A stretch of 64,000 nucleotides of DNA from ZC4RG30 sp963812195 (GTDB taxonomy: Bacteria > Pseudomonadota > Gammaproteobacteria > Steroidobacterales > Steroidobacteraceae). How positions within the stretch are numbered: the first letter of the stretch is position 1; each line of letters begins with the position of its first letter. This document shows, piece after piece, positions 50,800 to 60,106 of the stretch. The stretch covers positions 1-64,000 of the forward strand of contig CAWEUI010000022.1 of assembly GCA_963812195.1 (NCBI GenBank), given 5' to 3'. Position numbers and translations under genes: made by a program. A model generated the notes under the pieces. The model was not told the origin of the DNA and made no database searches. It saw nothing but the letters and a program-made list of their open reading frames with translations.

Positions 50800-51333
50800 T
50801 CACGTCTGCCCGCGCCGGGGCAGTCCGAGCTGACGCAGGATGGCATCGGCCACCTTGGCCACACGGCGTCCGTCCGTGCTCAAAGTGATGTCCGCGGTTT
50901 CCCTGTACAGCGGTTCGCGGACCCGGTTCAGCTCCTCCAGGCGATGCGCCATGTCCACACCCTGCAGCATGGGCCGGCCACGGCCCGTGCCAACCCGCAG
51001 CAGCTGCTGCGCGATGGTCGTATGCAGATACACGACTGTCCCGGTGTCCTTGAGTAGCGTGCGATTTTCGGGCATCAGGATGGCGCCACCGCCGGTGGCC
51101 ATGATCAGCGGCTCCCGGCGACACAGCTCGGCGAGCGCTTCGTGCTCGCGGCGCCGGAATCCGGCCTCGCCCTCCTGCTCGAAGATGTAGGGGATGTCCA
51201 CGCCGGCGTGGCGCTCGATTTCGGCGTCACTGTCGGCGAAAGGCACGCCCGTGAGTCGGGCCAGGTTCTTGCCGACTGCCGTCTTGCCCGTGCCCATCGG
51301 GCCAATCAGATAGATGTTGCGCCTCGCCAGCAT
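50800..51333 (-). CDS. aroK: Shikimate kinase AroK
   Basis: 177 residues from ATG 51333. P-loop GPMGTGKT (11-18), shikimate-binding Asp in FADSDAEIE (34-36), RRREHEAL, MATGGGAIL (the conserved Gly-rich loop), and the lid Arg in GRGRPMLQG. Phosphorylates shikimate. The longer upstream reading frame has no family similarity and overlaps the intergenic hairpin. Confidence 0.95.
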   Translation of the reverse strand: MLARRNIYLIGPMGTGKTAVGKNLARLTGVPFADSDAEIERHAGVDIPYIFEQEGEAGFRRREHEALAELCRREPLIMATGGGAILMPENRTLLKDTGTVVYLHTTIAQQLLRVGTGRGRPMLQGVDMAHRLEELNRVREPLYRETADITLSTDGRRVAKVADAILRQLGLPRRGQT

Positions 51334-51348
51334 GCGCCCCAAAGCATA

Positions 51349-51368
51349 CGGCCGCCCGAAGGCGGCCG
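51349..51368. other. Stem-loop between pilQ and aroK
   Basis: Minus strand CGGCCGCC-TTCG-GGCGGCCG (complement of 51349-51368): at least 8 bp closed by a very stable TTCG tetraloop, extendable with wobble pairs. No T-run follows, so it may be an intercistronic stability element or a weak terminator rather than a strong intrinsic one. Confidence 0.45.
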
Positions 51369-51395
51369 CATACGTCAATTGACCTTCGGGGTCGT

Positions 51396-53576
51396 CTAGT
51401 TGCTGACCGCGACGCCCTCGCGCAGGATCTTCGGCGTCACGAAGATCAGCAGCTCGGCCTTGTTGTTGGTCTTGGCGCTGGTCTTGAACAGGTTGCCCAG
51501 AAGCGGAATGTCGCCGAGGCCGGGCACCTTGGTGACCGTATCGCGCCGTTCCGTCTCCAGGATGCCGCCCAGCACAACCGTCTGCCCGTCACCCAGGAAC
51601 ACCGTGGTGTTGAGCTCGCTGGTGTCGATGGAGGGCACATTCACGCCGCCAGTCGTCACGACCACCTTGCCCACGCTGTCCTTCTTCACATTGATCTGCA
51701 GCTGCAACCGGTTGTCCGGCGTGATCAGCGGCGTCACGCGCAGCTCGAGCACGGCCTTCTTGAACTGGATGGTCGCCGCGCCGCTGGAAGCGGCTTCCTG
51801 GTAGGGAATTTCGGTGCCCTGCGAAATCACGGCTTCCTGCTGGTTTGCCGCAATGATGCGCGGCGAGGAGATGATCTCGCCCTTGCCTTCGCGCTGCGCA
51901 GCCGAGAGCTCCAGATCCACCAGGTAGTCCGAACCCAGCACCATCAGCGCGAGGCTGCCGGCAGCACCGGAAACGGGCAGGTTCACGTTGTAGCGCGGGA
52001 CACCCGTTGAAGGAATCTGCACCGGGAAGGGATTACCCGTGTTCTGGATGTTGGTCAGGGCGGACGAGGTGATTGCATCAGCGCCACCTGCCGTACCCGT
52101 GGTGCCGACCAGACCATCGGACGTGCTTCTGACGCCCGTGTAGCCAAAGCGCACGCCCAGGTCGCGCTCGAAATCCTCACTGACCACCACGATGCGGGCC
52201 TCGATCAGCACCTGCTTGACCGGGATATCCAGCACGGACACCAGCTGGCGGATGTTGTTGATGCTCTCGGCCGTGTCCTGGACCAGCAGCGTATTGGTAC
52301 GCGGGTCGATGGTGATCTTGCCACGACCCGACAGCAGCGAATGGTCGCCGCCGCCGCCGCCGGCCTGCGCCTGGATCAGCGCCGCAATGTCCTCGGCCTT
52401 GGCATAGTTGATCTGCAGGAATTCGGTGCGCAGCGGCGCAAGATCCTGGACGTCCTTGCGCGCCGCCAGCGCCGCCTTTTCCTGGTTGGCCAGCTCCTGG
52501 GTCGGACCGACGATGATCACGTTGTCCTGGACGCGCTTGTCCAGCCCCTTGGTGCGCAACACGATATCCAGCACCTGATCCCAGGGCACGTTGTTGAGGC
52601 GCAGCGTAACGCTGCCCTTCACCGAATCGGTGATCACGATGTTCTTGCCGCCGGTGTCGGCGATCAGCTGCAGCAGCGTGCGCGTATCGATGTTCTGGAA
52701 GTTGGCGGTCATCCGCTCACCCGTATAGACGGGCTTTTCCTCAGCCTCCATCCGCGGCTTCTTGCGGGGCTGGATTTCGATGACGTACTGATTGTCGGTC
52801 TGGTAGGCCAGCTGGTCGAAGTCGCCGGACGCCGAGATCACCAGCTGCGTTCCGTTGGGCGTATGCACCGCATCGAAGGTGGTGACAGGCGTTGCAAAGT
52901 CGGTAACGTCGAAACGACGCTGCAGATTCGCCGGCAGGTCCGCCCCGACGAAATCCACGAGTACCTGGTTGCCCTGCTGGCGCAGGTTTACCGGCGTGCG
53001 CGGATCGCTGAGTTTGACGATCAGACGGCCTGTGGCCGAGCCATCGCTGGCGCGACGGAAATCGATGCTCTTGATCGAACGGCCTGTATTGGCCGCCGGC
53101 TGCGCCGCGGGCGCGGCAGTGGGCATGACCGCCGACGCCTCGGCGGCGGCGCCACCCGCGCCCAGAGTCACGTAGATGTGATTGCCATCGACGCGCGTCT
53201 TGTAGGCCATCATGTGGTCCAGATTCAGGACCAGACGCGAACGGCCCGAATTGGAGGACTCGGCAGCCAGCACGCTGTCCAGCCCGCCGCTGCGAACGTC
53301 AATGCGGCGCTGTGCGAGCGCCAACCCGGTGTCCGGCAGGTCCAGCGCAATGCGGGCGGGGTTGTCGATGGTGAAGCTGACCGGCTCGGGCGCCGGTCCG
53401 CTGGTCGTCAGCACCAGCTGCAGACCCTGATCGCTGGAGGGCTGCACGTCGACCGATTGCAGCTTGTTGGCAGGAGACTCCGCCGCCAATACGGCCGGGC
53501 CGGTCAGTGCGACCAGCGCGAGCAACAGCAGGCCGCGCAGCGTTGAAGGGAAAGCGATACTACGGTTCATTCGCAT
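51396..53576 (-). CDS. pilQ: Type IV pilus secretin PilQ
   Basis: 726 residues. Signal peptide about 1-31; two AMIN-type peptidoglycan-binding domains (about 40-140 and 165-265); the secretin N-domain MTANFQNIDTRTLLQLIADTGGKNIVI with LRLNNVPWDQVLDIVLRTKGL; N1 with EFLQINYAKAEDIAALIQ; and the beta-barrel with VLIEARIVVVSEDFERDLGVRFG, ISSPRIIAANQQEAVISQGTEIPYQEAA, NVPSIDTSELNTTVFLGDGQTVVLGGI and VPGLGDIPLLGNLFK. It forms the outer-membrane pore of the pilus. Last gene of the pilMNOPQ unit. Confidence 0.97.
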   Translation of the reverse strand: MRMNRSIAFPSTLRGLLLLALVALTGPAVLAAESPANKLQSVDVQPSSDQGLQLVLTTSGPAPEPVSFTIDNPARIALDLPDTGLALAQRRIDVRSGGLDSVLAAESSNSGRSRLVLNLDHMMAYKTRVDGNHIYVTLGAGGAAAEASAVMPTAAPAAQPAANTGRSIKSIDFRRASDGSATGRLIVKLSDPRTPVNLRQQGNQVLVDFVGADLPANLQRRFDVTDFATPVTTFDAVHTPNGTQLVISASGDFDQLAYQTDNQYVIEIQPRKKPRMEAEEKPVYTGERMTANFQNIDTRTLLQLIADTGGKNIVITDSVKGSVTLRLNNVPWDQVLDIVLRTKGLDKRVQDNVIIVGPTQELANQEKAALAARKDVQDLAPLRTEFLQINYAKAEDIAALIQAQAGGGGGDHSLLSGRGKITIDPRTNTLLVQDTAESINNIRQLVSVLDIPVKQVLIEARIVVVSEDFERDLGVRFGYTGVRSTSDGLVGTTGTAGGADAITSSALTNIQNTGNPFPVQIPSTGVPRYNVNLPVSGAAGSLALMVLGSDYLVDLELSAAQREGKGEIISSPRIIAANQQEAVISQGTEIPYQEAASSGAATIQFKKAVLELRVTPLITPDNRLQLQINVKKDSVGKVVVTTGGVNVPSIDTSELNTTVFLGDGQTVVLGGILETERRDTVTKVPGLGDIPLLGNLFKTSAKTNNKAELLIFVTPKILREGVAVSN

Positions 53577-53588
53577 GATCTCCTGCCG

Positions 53589-54098
53589 TCATTCGTCCAG
53601 GGCGAGCCCGGCGGGGCGTTGCACGAACCCCCCAAGGCCGTCCGGAATGATCTCGGTAATATTGATCTTCGAGGGTGTGATGCTGGTGATGCGTCCCTCG
53701 TTCTGACCAAGGTAGTTGCCCGGCAATACCCGGTACACCAGTCCGTCAGTGGCGCGTACCAGCCCGTAGTACTTGCCACCGATCTTCATCGTGCCGACCA
53801 TTTTCAGCGTGTCCAGGGCAAAGGCCTCGAGGAATTCCTTGTTGCGCTTGCTGTCCGGGCGCACCGACTGCGCGCTGGAACCACCCGAGCCTCCCGGCAC
53901 GAACGGCGAACGCATGTTCTGGTCGGTGTAGGCGTAGGTGTCGTAGGGCTTGATCTCAGGCAGCGGCTCGACGCCGCTGGGCTGTTCCTGTTTGGTCCGC
54001 TCGATGAATTGCTTCAGATCGGCGTCCTTCGACGAACAGCCGGCCACGAGCCCCAGCACCTGGACCAGCACCAGCAATGGCATGACTCGCTTCATCAT
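53589..54098 (-). CDS. pilP: Type IV pilus lipoprotein PilP
   Basis: 169 residues with lipobox LGLVAG|CSSK. The family pattern follows: LKQFIERTKQ, PLPEIKPYDTYAYTDQNMRSPF, FALDTLKMVGTM, YGLVRATDGLVYRVLPGNYLGQNEGRITSI. It links PilNO to the secretin PilQ. The start overlaps the pilO stop. Confidence 0.95.
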   Translation of the reverse strand: MMKRVMPLLVLVQVLGLVAGCSSKDADLKQFIERTKQEQPSGVEPLPEIKPYDTYAYTDQNMRSPFVPGGSGGSSAQSVRPDSKRNKEFLEAFALDTLKMVGTMKIGGKYYGLVRATDGLVYRVLPGNYLGQNEGRITSITPSKINITEIIPDGLGGFVQRPAGLALDE

Positions 54099-54742
54099 TT
54101 CCTTCGCGCACTCTTCTTGCGCGCGGCATTGGCCGCGGCGATCTCTTGTTCGTCCAGGTACCGATAGGTCTTCGCAGTCACGTCCATGACCAGATTGTCG
54201 TAGCCGCCCTTCGAACCGGCGGCCTTGATACTCACGTCGTGCAGCGTGACGATTCGCGGCAGCGCCGCAATGGCGCTCACGAATTCACCCATCTGGTGAT
54301 AGCTGCCCGACAGGCGGATCTTGATCGGCACCTCGGCGTAGAAATCCTTGTTCTGCTCCGACAGCGGTTGGAACAGCTCCTGAGTCAGGCCCGTGGCGAT
54401 GCCCGACTGGGAGATATCCACCAGCAGGTTCTGCATCTCGGTCTTGCCCGGCAACTGCTTGAGCATGGCGCCGAACGACTTCTCGATGTCGGCCAGCTGC
54501 TGCTTGTAGAGATTCAGGTTCACCGCCTTGGCGTGCTTGGTGCGGAATTCGTCCCGCAGGCTCAGCTCCTTCCTCTGGAGAGTGGCCAGCTCATCCTTGC
54601 GCGAGTTCCACACCAGGAAGTAAGTCAACACCACCGCAAGAACCACGAAGAATGCGGCGATGGCGCCGATCCGCACCACCAGCGGCCAGCGGCCCGGGTC
54701 GCGCCAGTCGATCTGCTTCAATTCATTGAAACTGATGGCCAT
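54095..54742 (-). CDS. pilO: Type IV pilus inner-membrane protein PilO
   Basis: 215 residues from ATG 54742. Short cytoplasmic tail with LKQIDWRDPGRWP, one membrane helix (IGAIAAFFVVLAVVLTYFLVW), coiled coil, and a ferredoxin-like periplasmic domain (LPGKTEMQNLLVDISQSGIATGL, YAEVPIKIRLSGSYHQMGEFVSAIAALPRIVTLHDVSIK). Dimerises with PilN. It appears fused to pilN in the raw reading frame only because of a frameshift just upstream; a native stop TAG lies 2 bases before this ATG in the corrected pilN frame. Confidence 0.94.
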   Translation of the reverse strand: MAISFNELKQIDWRDPGRWPLVVRIGAIAAFFVVLAVVLTYFLVWNSRKDELATLQRKELSLRDEFRTKHAKAVNLNLYKQQLADIEKSFGAMLKQLPGKTEMQNLLVDISQSGIATGLTQELFQPLSEQNKDFYAEVPIKIRLSGSYHQMGEFVSAIAALPRIVTLHDVSIKAAGSKGGYDNLVMDVTAKTYRYLDEQEIAAANAARKKSARRK

Positions 54743-54744
54743 GG

Positions 54745-55333
54745 CTACTTGCCCCTCGCCTTCTTGCGTGCGGCCCCTGCGCGCGTCATCGTTCAACGAA
54801 GTCACCTGCTCCACGTCCATCGTGAAGTTACTGCCCAGCGGGTTGTTGCGCTGACCCTGCAAGACCTCCAGCGAAGCATGCTTGAGCCATTCCGACGCGT
54901 CCAGCGCGCGCATGAACGAGGACACACGCGTCGCGGACTGCGCCACGCCGGTGATCTTGAACTTCTGCCCGTTCTGCGTGATGGACGTGAGATAGGTCCC
55001 GTCGGGGATGGTCTTCACGAAGGTGTCGAACACATGCACGATTTCCGGCCGCGAGCGCTGCAGCTTCTCGATGATCTGCATGCGGGCGATGAACTGCTGC
55101 TTGCGCTGTTCCAGGCTGTTGATCTCTTCGATCTTCTTGTCCAGCACCTTGATTTCGTTGTTGAGCAGCTGGTTGCGCGAGTCCTGCGCGTCTACCAGCG
55201 CGCCCATGAACAGATAGCCGGCACCCGCCACGGCCAGTGCCGCCACCATGGCACCGATCATGCCGACGGCAAATGACTTCTTGCGCTCGGTGCGCTGTTG
55301 TTCGCGCCACGGCAGCAGGTTTATGCGAGGCAT
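54745..55333 (-). CDS. pilN: Type IV pilus inner-membrane protein PilN (3' frameshift)
   Basis: About 195 residues. Starts MPRINLLPWREQQRTERKK, the hallmark N-terminus that binds PilM. Membrane helix MIGAMVAALAVAGAGYLFMGAL, coiled coil, then the ferredoxin-like domain with DGTYLTSITQNGQKFKITGVAQSATRVSSFMRAL and SLEVLQ. Near 54780 one extra base in the GCGCGC stretch shifts the frame. Removing it gives a basic end AGAARKKARGK and a stop at 54745, instead of running into pilO. ATG overlaps the pilM stop. Confidence 0.92.
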
Positions 55334-56397
55334 TAGTCGAAACTCCGCAGCGCCAGACCGCAGGCGGTCAGCAACGAGGTGGCGTCACGCTGCACCGCCT
55401 GGGCACGTGCGCGCGAGGAAATCTTCATCTGTCCGAGCGGATCACCCTTCTCCGCCTCGATACCGATACGGCTCTGCACCACTTCGGCGACGCCCGGGAT
55501 GTTGGCGCAGCCGCCGCAGACCAGAACCTTTTCGGGTTGCTCGCGACCCGAGCCGGAGGCCAGGTAGAACTGCAGCGAGCGGCTGATCTGCTGCGTCATG
55601 TCGTCGATGAAAGGGTCCAGCACGTCGGTCTGGTAGTTGGCCGGCAGGCCCCCTTCCTTCTTGGCGCGCCCGGCTTCCTCCAGCGACAAGCCATAGGTAC
55701 GCATGATCTCTTCGGTGAGCTGCTGGCCACCGAAGGCAAAGTCCCGGGTGTAGATCACCTTGAGGTTGCGCAGCACGCTGAACGTGGTGGTGCTGGCGCC
55801 GAAGTCCACCACGGCCACCGAGCGATCCACACCGCCATCGGGCATCTGGTGCGTCATCAGGCGGCAGGCGTTCTCCAGTGCAAAGGCTTCCACGTCTACG
55901 ATGCGGGCGGTCAGGCCGGCGGCATTCACTGCCGCGCGCCGCTGCTCCACGTTTTCCGAGCGCGAGGCGACCAGCAGGACATCCTGCGACTCCGGATCCT
56001 TCTCCGAAGCGCCCAGCACTTCGAAGTCGTAGGCCACTTCGTCCATCGGGAACGGGATGTACTGGTCGGCCTGCATTTCCACCTGCGCCTCGAGATCGGC
56101 GTCGTTCAGGTTGCGCGGCATCTGGATGACTTTGGTGATCGCCGCATCGCCGGCAATCGCCACAGCCACCTCGCGGGTGCCGGCGCCGGCGCGGCGCATG
56201 GCGCGCGCAATGGCTTCGCCTACCGCATCGGCATCCACGATGGCCTTTTCGTTCATGGCGTTCTGCGGCGTGGCCTCCGCAGCGTAGGAATCCACCACGT
56301 ACTGTCCGCCGGAGAGGCTCAGCTCAATGAGCTTTATCGACGACGAAGTGATATCGAGGCCGAGGACCGAGCGGTTCTTTCGAGGAATGAGAAACAA
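55333..56397 (-). CDS. pilM: Type IV pilus assembly protein PilM
   Basis: 354 residues, TTG start at 56397 preceded by GGGAGAA. Actin-like ATPase fold: VLGLDITSSSIKLIEL (phosphate 1), VAVVDFGASTTTFSVL (phosphate 2), VLVCGGCANIPGVAEVV (adenosine site). The LVASRSENVEQRRAAVNAAGL and AFGGQQLTEEIMRTYGLSLEEA blocks are PilM-specific. Cytoplasmic, docks on the PilN tail. First gene of the pil unit, divergent from PBP1a. Confidence 0.96.
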   Translation of the reverse strand: MFLIPRKNRSVLGLDITSSSIKLIELSLSGGQYVVDSYAAEATPQNAMNEKAIVDADAVGEAIARAMRRAGAGTREVAVAIAGDAAITKVIQMPRNLNDADLEAQVEMQADQYIPFPMDEVAYDFEVLGASEKDPESQDVLLVASRSENVEQRRAAVNAAGLTARIVDVEAFALENACRLMTHQMPDGGVDRSVAVVDFGASTTTFSVLRNLKVIYTRDFAFGGQQLTEEIMRTYGLSLEEAGRAKKEGGLPANYQTDVLDPFIDDMTQQISRSLQFYLASGSGREQPEKVLVCGGCANIPGVAEVVQSRIGIEAEKGDPLGQMKISSRARAQAVQRDATSLLTACGLALRSFD

Positions 56398-56462
56398 GGA
56401 TTCTCCCTTACCGTTCAGCTAGTTATACGCCGAAACGCGCGTCCTGCCTGAAATCTGCGTCA

Positions 56463-56491
56463 AATATAGCCTACGTAACGGTTAAATTGAA
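56463..56491 (-). promoter_or_regulatory. Possible pilM promoter (weak)
   Basis: In the 226-base divergent gap between pilM and PBP1a, the minus strand carries TATATT (complement of 56463-56468), a good -10 box, with a poor -35 (TTCAAT region) about 17-18 bases upstream. The gap is visibly richer in A+T than its surroundings, as expected for two divergent promoters. No clear box for the PBP1a side was found. Confidence 0.3.
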
Positions 56492-56623
56492 CGCGAAGCT
56501 CGGCGGGTATTCCGTGAGGCCGGGCACAAACCTGTTAACTGGGGCCTGCACATTGTCCAATCGGACCGGGGGTAGGAAACTGCGCCCGCAAAATATGTCC
56601 CCGCAACCAGAGCCATTTGAACC

Positions 56624-59056
56624 GTGAACCCGTCATATATCCGCTGGCTACGCCGGGCCGCCCTGGGGGTCGCCGCACTCGTCCTGATGGTGGGGTTCGC
56701 GCTGGCCTGCACCTTTGTCTACCTGGCCCCCTCCCTGCCTACGGCCGCCAGCATGCACAACATCGAGATGGCCGTCCCCTTGAGGATCTACACCCGCGGG
56801 GGGGAGCTGGTTTCGCAGATCGGGGAGGAGCGGCGCATCCCGATCCGCTACGAGGACATCCCCCCGATGGTGCGCGAGGCGGTCCTGGCGGCCGAGGACG
56901 ACCGGTTCTTCGAGCACAACGGGGTGGACTGGATGGGCTTCACCCGCGCCGCCTTCAAGGTCGCCATCTCGGGCAAGGCCGTCCAGGGCGGCAGCACCAT
57001 CACACAGCAGGCGGCACGGCAGCTGTTCCTGACCCTGGACAAGACGCTGCGGCGCAAACTGGCCGAGCTGTTCCTGACCTGGCGCATGGAGCGGGACTTC
57101 ACCAAAGAGCAGATCCTGTCCCTGTACCTGAACAAGATCTACTTCGGACAGCGCAGCTATGGCATTGCCGCGGCAGCGGAAACCTTCTACAACAAGAAGC
57201 TCAATGAGCTGACGGTGGCGCAGGCCGCGACGCTGGCCGGCATCATCCAGCTGCCCTCGCGCTACAACCCGGTATCCAATCCCAAGGGCGCCCAGATGCG
57301 CCGCCGCTACGTGCTGGGGCGCATGCTCAAGCTGGGCTATATCGACCAGGCCACCGCTGATGCCGCGTCCCAGGAGCCGGTGGCCTCGCGCGGCTACGCC
57401 CCGCTCACCGATGTGAAGGCCCCGTACGTGGCCGAACTGGTGCGCCAGGACATCGTCGCGCGCTTTGGCGAGGACGCGGTGAACGCCGGCTACAAGGTGT
57501 ACACCACCCTGGATGGCCGCCTGCAGAGCGCCGCCAATGACGCCTTGCGCGACGGCCTGATGCAATACGACCAGCGCCACGGCTATCGCGGCCGTCTGGG
57601 CAAGGTGGACCTGCCGGCGGCACCCACGCCGGAGGAGCTGGAAGAGGCGCTGGAGGACTACAAGCAGATCAATTTGCTGGAGCCTGCCATCGTCACCAAG
57701 GTGGGCGACAAGGACGTCCAGGTCTACGTCCGTGAGCGGGGGCCGGAACAGATTGGATGGGACGGGCTCTCGTGGGCGGCGCGGCCCTCCGGAAGCACCG
57801 TGGGGCCGGCACCGCGCAAGGCCGCAGACGTGGTCAGGCGTGGCGACGTGGTGTACGTGGTCATCGACAAGCAGGGCACCGCCCGCCTGTCCCAGTTGCC
57901 GGCGGCACAGGCCGCACTGGTTTCGCTCGACCCCAGGGATGGCGGCATCGTCGCGCTGGACGGCGGTTTCGACTTCTACTACAACGCCTTCAACCGGGTC
58001 ACGATGGCCAGGCGCCAGCCCGGCTCCGGCTTCAAACCCTTCCTGTATTCCGCGGCGCTGGAGAACGGCTTTACGCCCGCCTCGGTCATTCTCAACATGC
58101 CGGTGGTGCTCGACCAGAGCGAGGACTCGGAGGACCACTGGCGGCCCAAGAACTCCGGGGGTGAATTCGGCGGACCGACGCGCCTGCGCGAAGCACTGGT
58201 GCGCTCGCTGAACCTGGTATCCATCCGCATCCTGCAGAGCATCGGGATCGACACGGCGATTGCCTATGCCGCGCGGTTCGGCTTCGACCCCGCCACGATG
58301 CCGCACAACCTGACCCTCGCGCTGGGCACGCAACTGGCAACGCCATTGCAGATGGCAGCCGGTTACGCGGTATTTGCCAACGGCGGCTTCAAGGTCGACC
58401 CGTACTACATCACGCGCATCGAGGACGAAAAGGGCAATGTGGTGTTCGAGGCAGAGCCGAAGATCGCCTGCCTGGCCTGCGAGCAGCCCGAGGGTGCCGG
58501 CGCCAACGACGTGCCGGTGGATCGGCGCGCGCCGCGGGTCATCTCCGTGCAGAACGCCTGGCTGATGACCGATCTCATGCACGACGTGGCCACACGCGGT
58601 ACCGGCCGGCGCACCAACGCACTGGGCCGCGACGACCTGGCGGGCAAGACCGGCACCACCGACCAGCCGGTGCGCGACAACTGGTTCAACGGCTTCAACG
58701 CCAACCTGGTCGCTACGGCGTGGGTGGGTTTCGACGATGAGCGCTCGCTTGGCGAGCACGAAGAGGGCTCGAGTACGGCATTGCCGGTATGGATCGATTT
58801 CATGCGCGAGGCGTTGCGCGGCATGCCCTCCGCGCGATTGCCGCGACCCGATGGCATCGTCGATGTGACCATCTCATCGGTAACCGGCCAGCCCGAGGAG
58901 CCGGGCGATCCGGATGCCATGGACGAAGTGTTCATGGCGGACCATTTGCCCGATGGCGTGCAGCTGGAACCCGGCGATGCAACCGACGCATCCGGACCGG
59001 TGCCTGTGAGCGTGCCGAAGCCAAAGAGTGCGCCGAGCGGCGAGCCGATCTTCTAG
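56624..59056 (+). CDS. mrcA: Class A penicillin-binding protein PBP1a
   Basis: 810 residues, GTG start. N-terminal membrane anchor (about 12-35); glycosyltransferase domain with EDDRFFEHNGVDW (91-103, catalytic Glu), GGSTITQQAARQLF (122-135), RKLAEL and LNKIYFGQ. An OB-like insert about 325-420; the transpeptidase domain has SGFK (Ser468-Lys471), SLN (528-530) and KTGTTD (675-680). Polymerises and cross-links peptidoglycan. The divergent PBP1a/pilM arrangement is conserved in many gammaproteobacteria. The acidic/Pro-rich C-terminal tail is unremarkable. Confidence 0.97.
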   Translation: MNPSYIRWLRRAALGVAALVLMVGFALACTFVYLAPSLPTAASMHNIEMAVPLRIYTRGGELVSQIGEERRIPIRYEDIPPMVREAVLAAEDDRFFEHNGVDWMGFTRAAFKVAISGKAVQGGSTITQQAARQLFLTLDKTLRRKLAELFLTWRMERDFTKEQILSLYLNKIYFGQRSYGIAAAAETFYNKKLNELTVAQAATLAGIIQLPSRYNPVSNPKGAQMRRRYVLGRMLKLGYIDQATADAASQEPVASRGYAPLTDVKAPYVAELVRQDIVARFGEDAVNAGYKVYTTLDGRLQSAANDALRDGLMQYDQRHGYRGRLGKVDLPAAPTPEELEEALEDYKQINLLEPAIVTKVGDKDVQVYVRERGPEQIGWDGLSWAARPSGSTVGPAPRKAADVVRRGDVVYVVIDKQGTARLSQLPAAQAALVSLDPRDGGIVALDGGFDFYYNAFNRVTMARRQPGSGFKPFLYSAALENGFTPASVILNMPVVLDQSEDSEDHWRPKNSGGEFGGPTRLREALVRSLNLVSIRILQSIGIDTAIAYAARFGFDPATMPHNLTLALGTQLATPLQMAAGYAVFANGGFKVDPYYITRIEDEKGNVVFEAEPKIACLACEQPEGAGANDVPVDRRAPRVISVQNAWLMTDLMHDVATRGTGRRTNALGRDDLAGKTGTTDQPVRDNWFNGFNANLVATAWVGFDDERSLGEHEEGSSTALPVWIDFMREALRGMPSARLPRPDGIVDVTISSVTGQPEEPGDPDAMDEVFMADHLPDGVQLEPGDATDASGPVPVSVPKPKSAPSGEPIF

Positions 59057-59105
59057 CTATAGTCTGGTACCGGCGGTCCAGTGACGAGGCCGCGCGAGCC
59101 TTGCC

Positions 59106-59750
59106 ATGCCCAAGCGTTCCCCGACCCGCTCCGATCAGCTGCGTAGCGCCATTGCCCAGGAGGCTGCCCGGCTGATGGCCCAGCACGGCATCCAGGACTA
59201 CCTCGTCGCCAAGCGCAAGGCGGCCGAACGCTACGGTGTGGTCGACGGTCCGCTGCTGCCGAAGAACACCGAGATCGAATCCGCGCTGCTTTCCTGGCAA
59301 AGATTGTTCGGCGGCACCGCACACACCAGCAGCCTGCAGGAGCAGCGGCGCGTGGCGCTGGACGCAATGCGGATGCTGGACCCATTCGAGCCGCGGCTGG
59401 TCGGGCCGGTGCTCGCCGGTTCGGCCACCGAATTCGCAGATATCCAGTTGCACGTGTTCTCGGACAGCGCCGAAGCGGTGTGCATCCACCTGATGGACCG
59501 CCGCTACGACTACGAAGTGTTTGAGCGCAGGATGCGCATGACGCCCGAACGGCAGGTCGCCGTGCCGTCGATACGCTTCGAGATGGGCGACGAAACCATC
59601 GAAGCATTCGTGTTTCCCAGGGACGGGATACGGCAGGCGCCGATCAGCCCGGTGGACGGGAAGCCGATGCGGCGTGCCGCGCGGCGCGAGGTGCTCGAAG
59701 TCGTCGGCAGGCCTGCCTTGCTCGACTTGCCTGAACGTACTCACCGCTAG
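59106..59750 (+). CDS. Conserved hypothetical protein
   Basis: 214 residues, soluble, no signal. A helical N-terminus (LRSAIAQEAARLMAQHGIQDYLVAKRKAAERYGV) with a conserved-looking LPKNTEIESALLSWQRLF, then a mixed domain with VGPVLAGSATEFADIQLHVFSDSAEAVCIHLMDRRYDYEVFERRM. The order resembles a nucleotidyltransferase-like minimal domain (GSATEFADIQLHVF may stand for the GSxxxxxDxD strand), but the usual second Asp is not clear. Fifty bases downstream of PBP1a, probably same strand unit. Function unknown. Confidence 0.7.
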   Translation: MPKRSPTRSDQLRSAIAQEAARLMAQHGIQDYLVAKRKAAERYGVVDGPLLPKNTEIESALLSWQRLFGGTAHTSSLQEQRRVALDAMRMLDPFEPRLVGPVLAGSATEFADIQLHVFSDSAEAVCIHLMDRRYDYEVFERRMRMTPERQVAVPSIRFEMGDETIEAFVFPRDGIRQAPISPVDGKPMRRAARREVLEVVGRPALLDLPERTHR

Positions 59751-60106
59751 CCCCTCGCAGATCACTTCAGTCGCGCTGCACTGCACCTCGAGTGTCTGGC
59801 GGACTCAGGGGAAAACGCATTTTTGACCATATGCGCGCCCCACGGAACATAGCTCCCAGGCAGTGAGACCAGCCGCACATCGGGCACCTGGAGATTGTGG
59901 CCTATTGCGCTCCGAGTGAAGGGCTCGTTATGCGGGCAATCTGCCGCTGAAATTCGCTGCCGCACCCGTGTGATAGGCCTCTCATTTCGTGAAGGTTATC
60001 GTCAGCCTGATTCCAGGGGGCGTTCCGCTTTTGCGACACATATGGCAATCGAGCGATTTTGCATAGCCTAGGCATCCAGACAAGTCGGTCATCGACGGAG
60101 CAACGT
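59751..60106. other. Intergenic region without a credible gene
   Basis: 356 bases. Only a 67-codon leftward ORF with no recognisable features (59762-59965) is present. The last 100 bases should contain the promoter of the following lipoprotein gene, but no convincing -35/-10 pair or sigma54 site was found. Confidence 0.5.

Noticed and set aside
54095..55333. Novel PilN-PilO fusion protein
   Set aside because: A native pilN C-terminus and stop codon are readable in the adjacent frame directly before a normal pilO start.
59762..59965. 67-codon leftward ORF in the gap before the beta-helix lipoprotein
   Set aside because: No ribosome site, no recognisable motif, and no neighbour that supports it.
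60040..60065. Sigma54 promoter (TGGCAA...TTTGCA)
   Set aside because: The GG and GC elements are 17 bases apart instead of 12.
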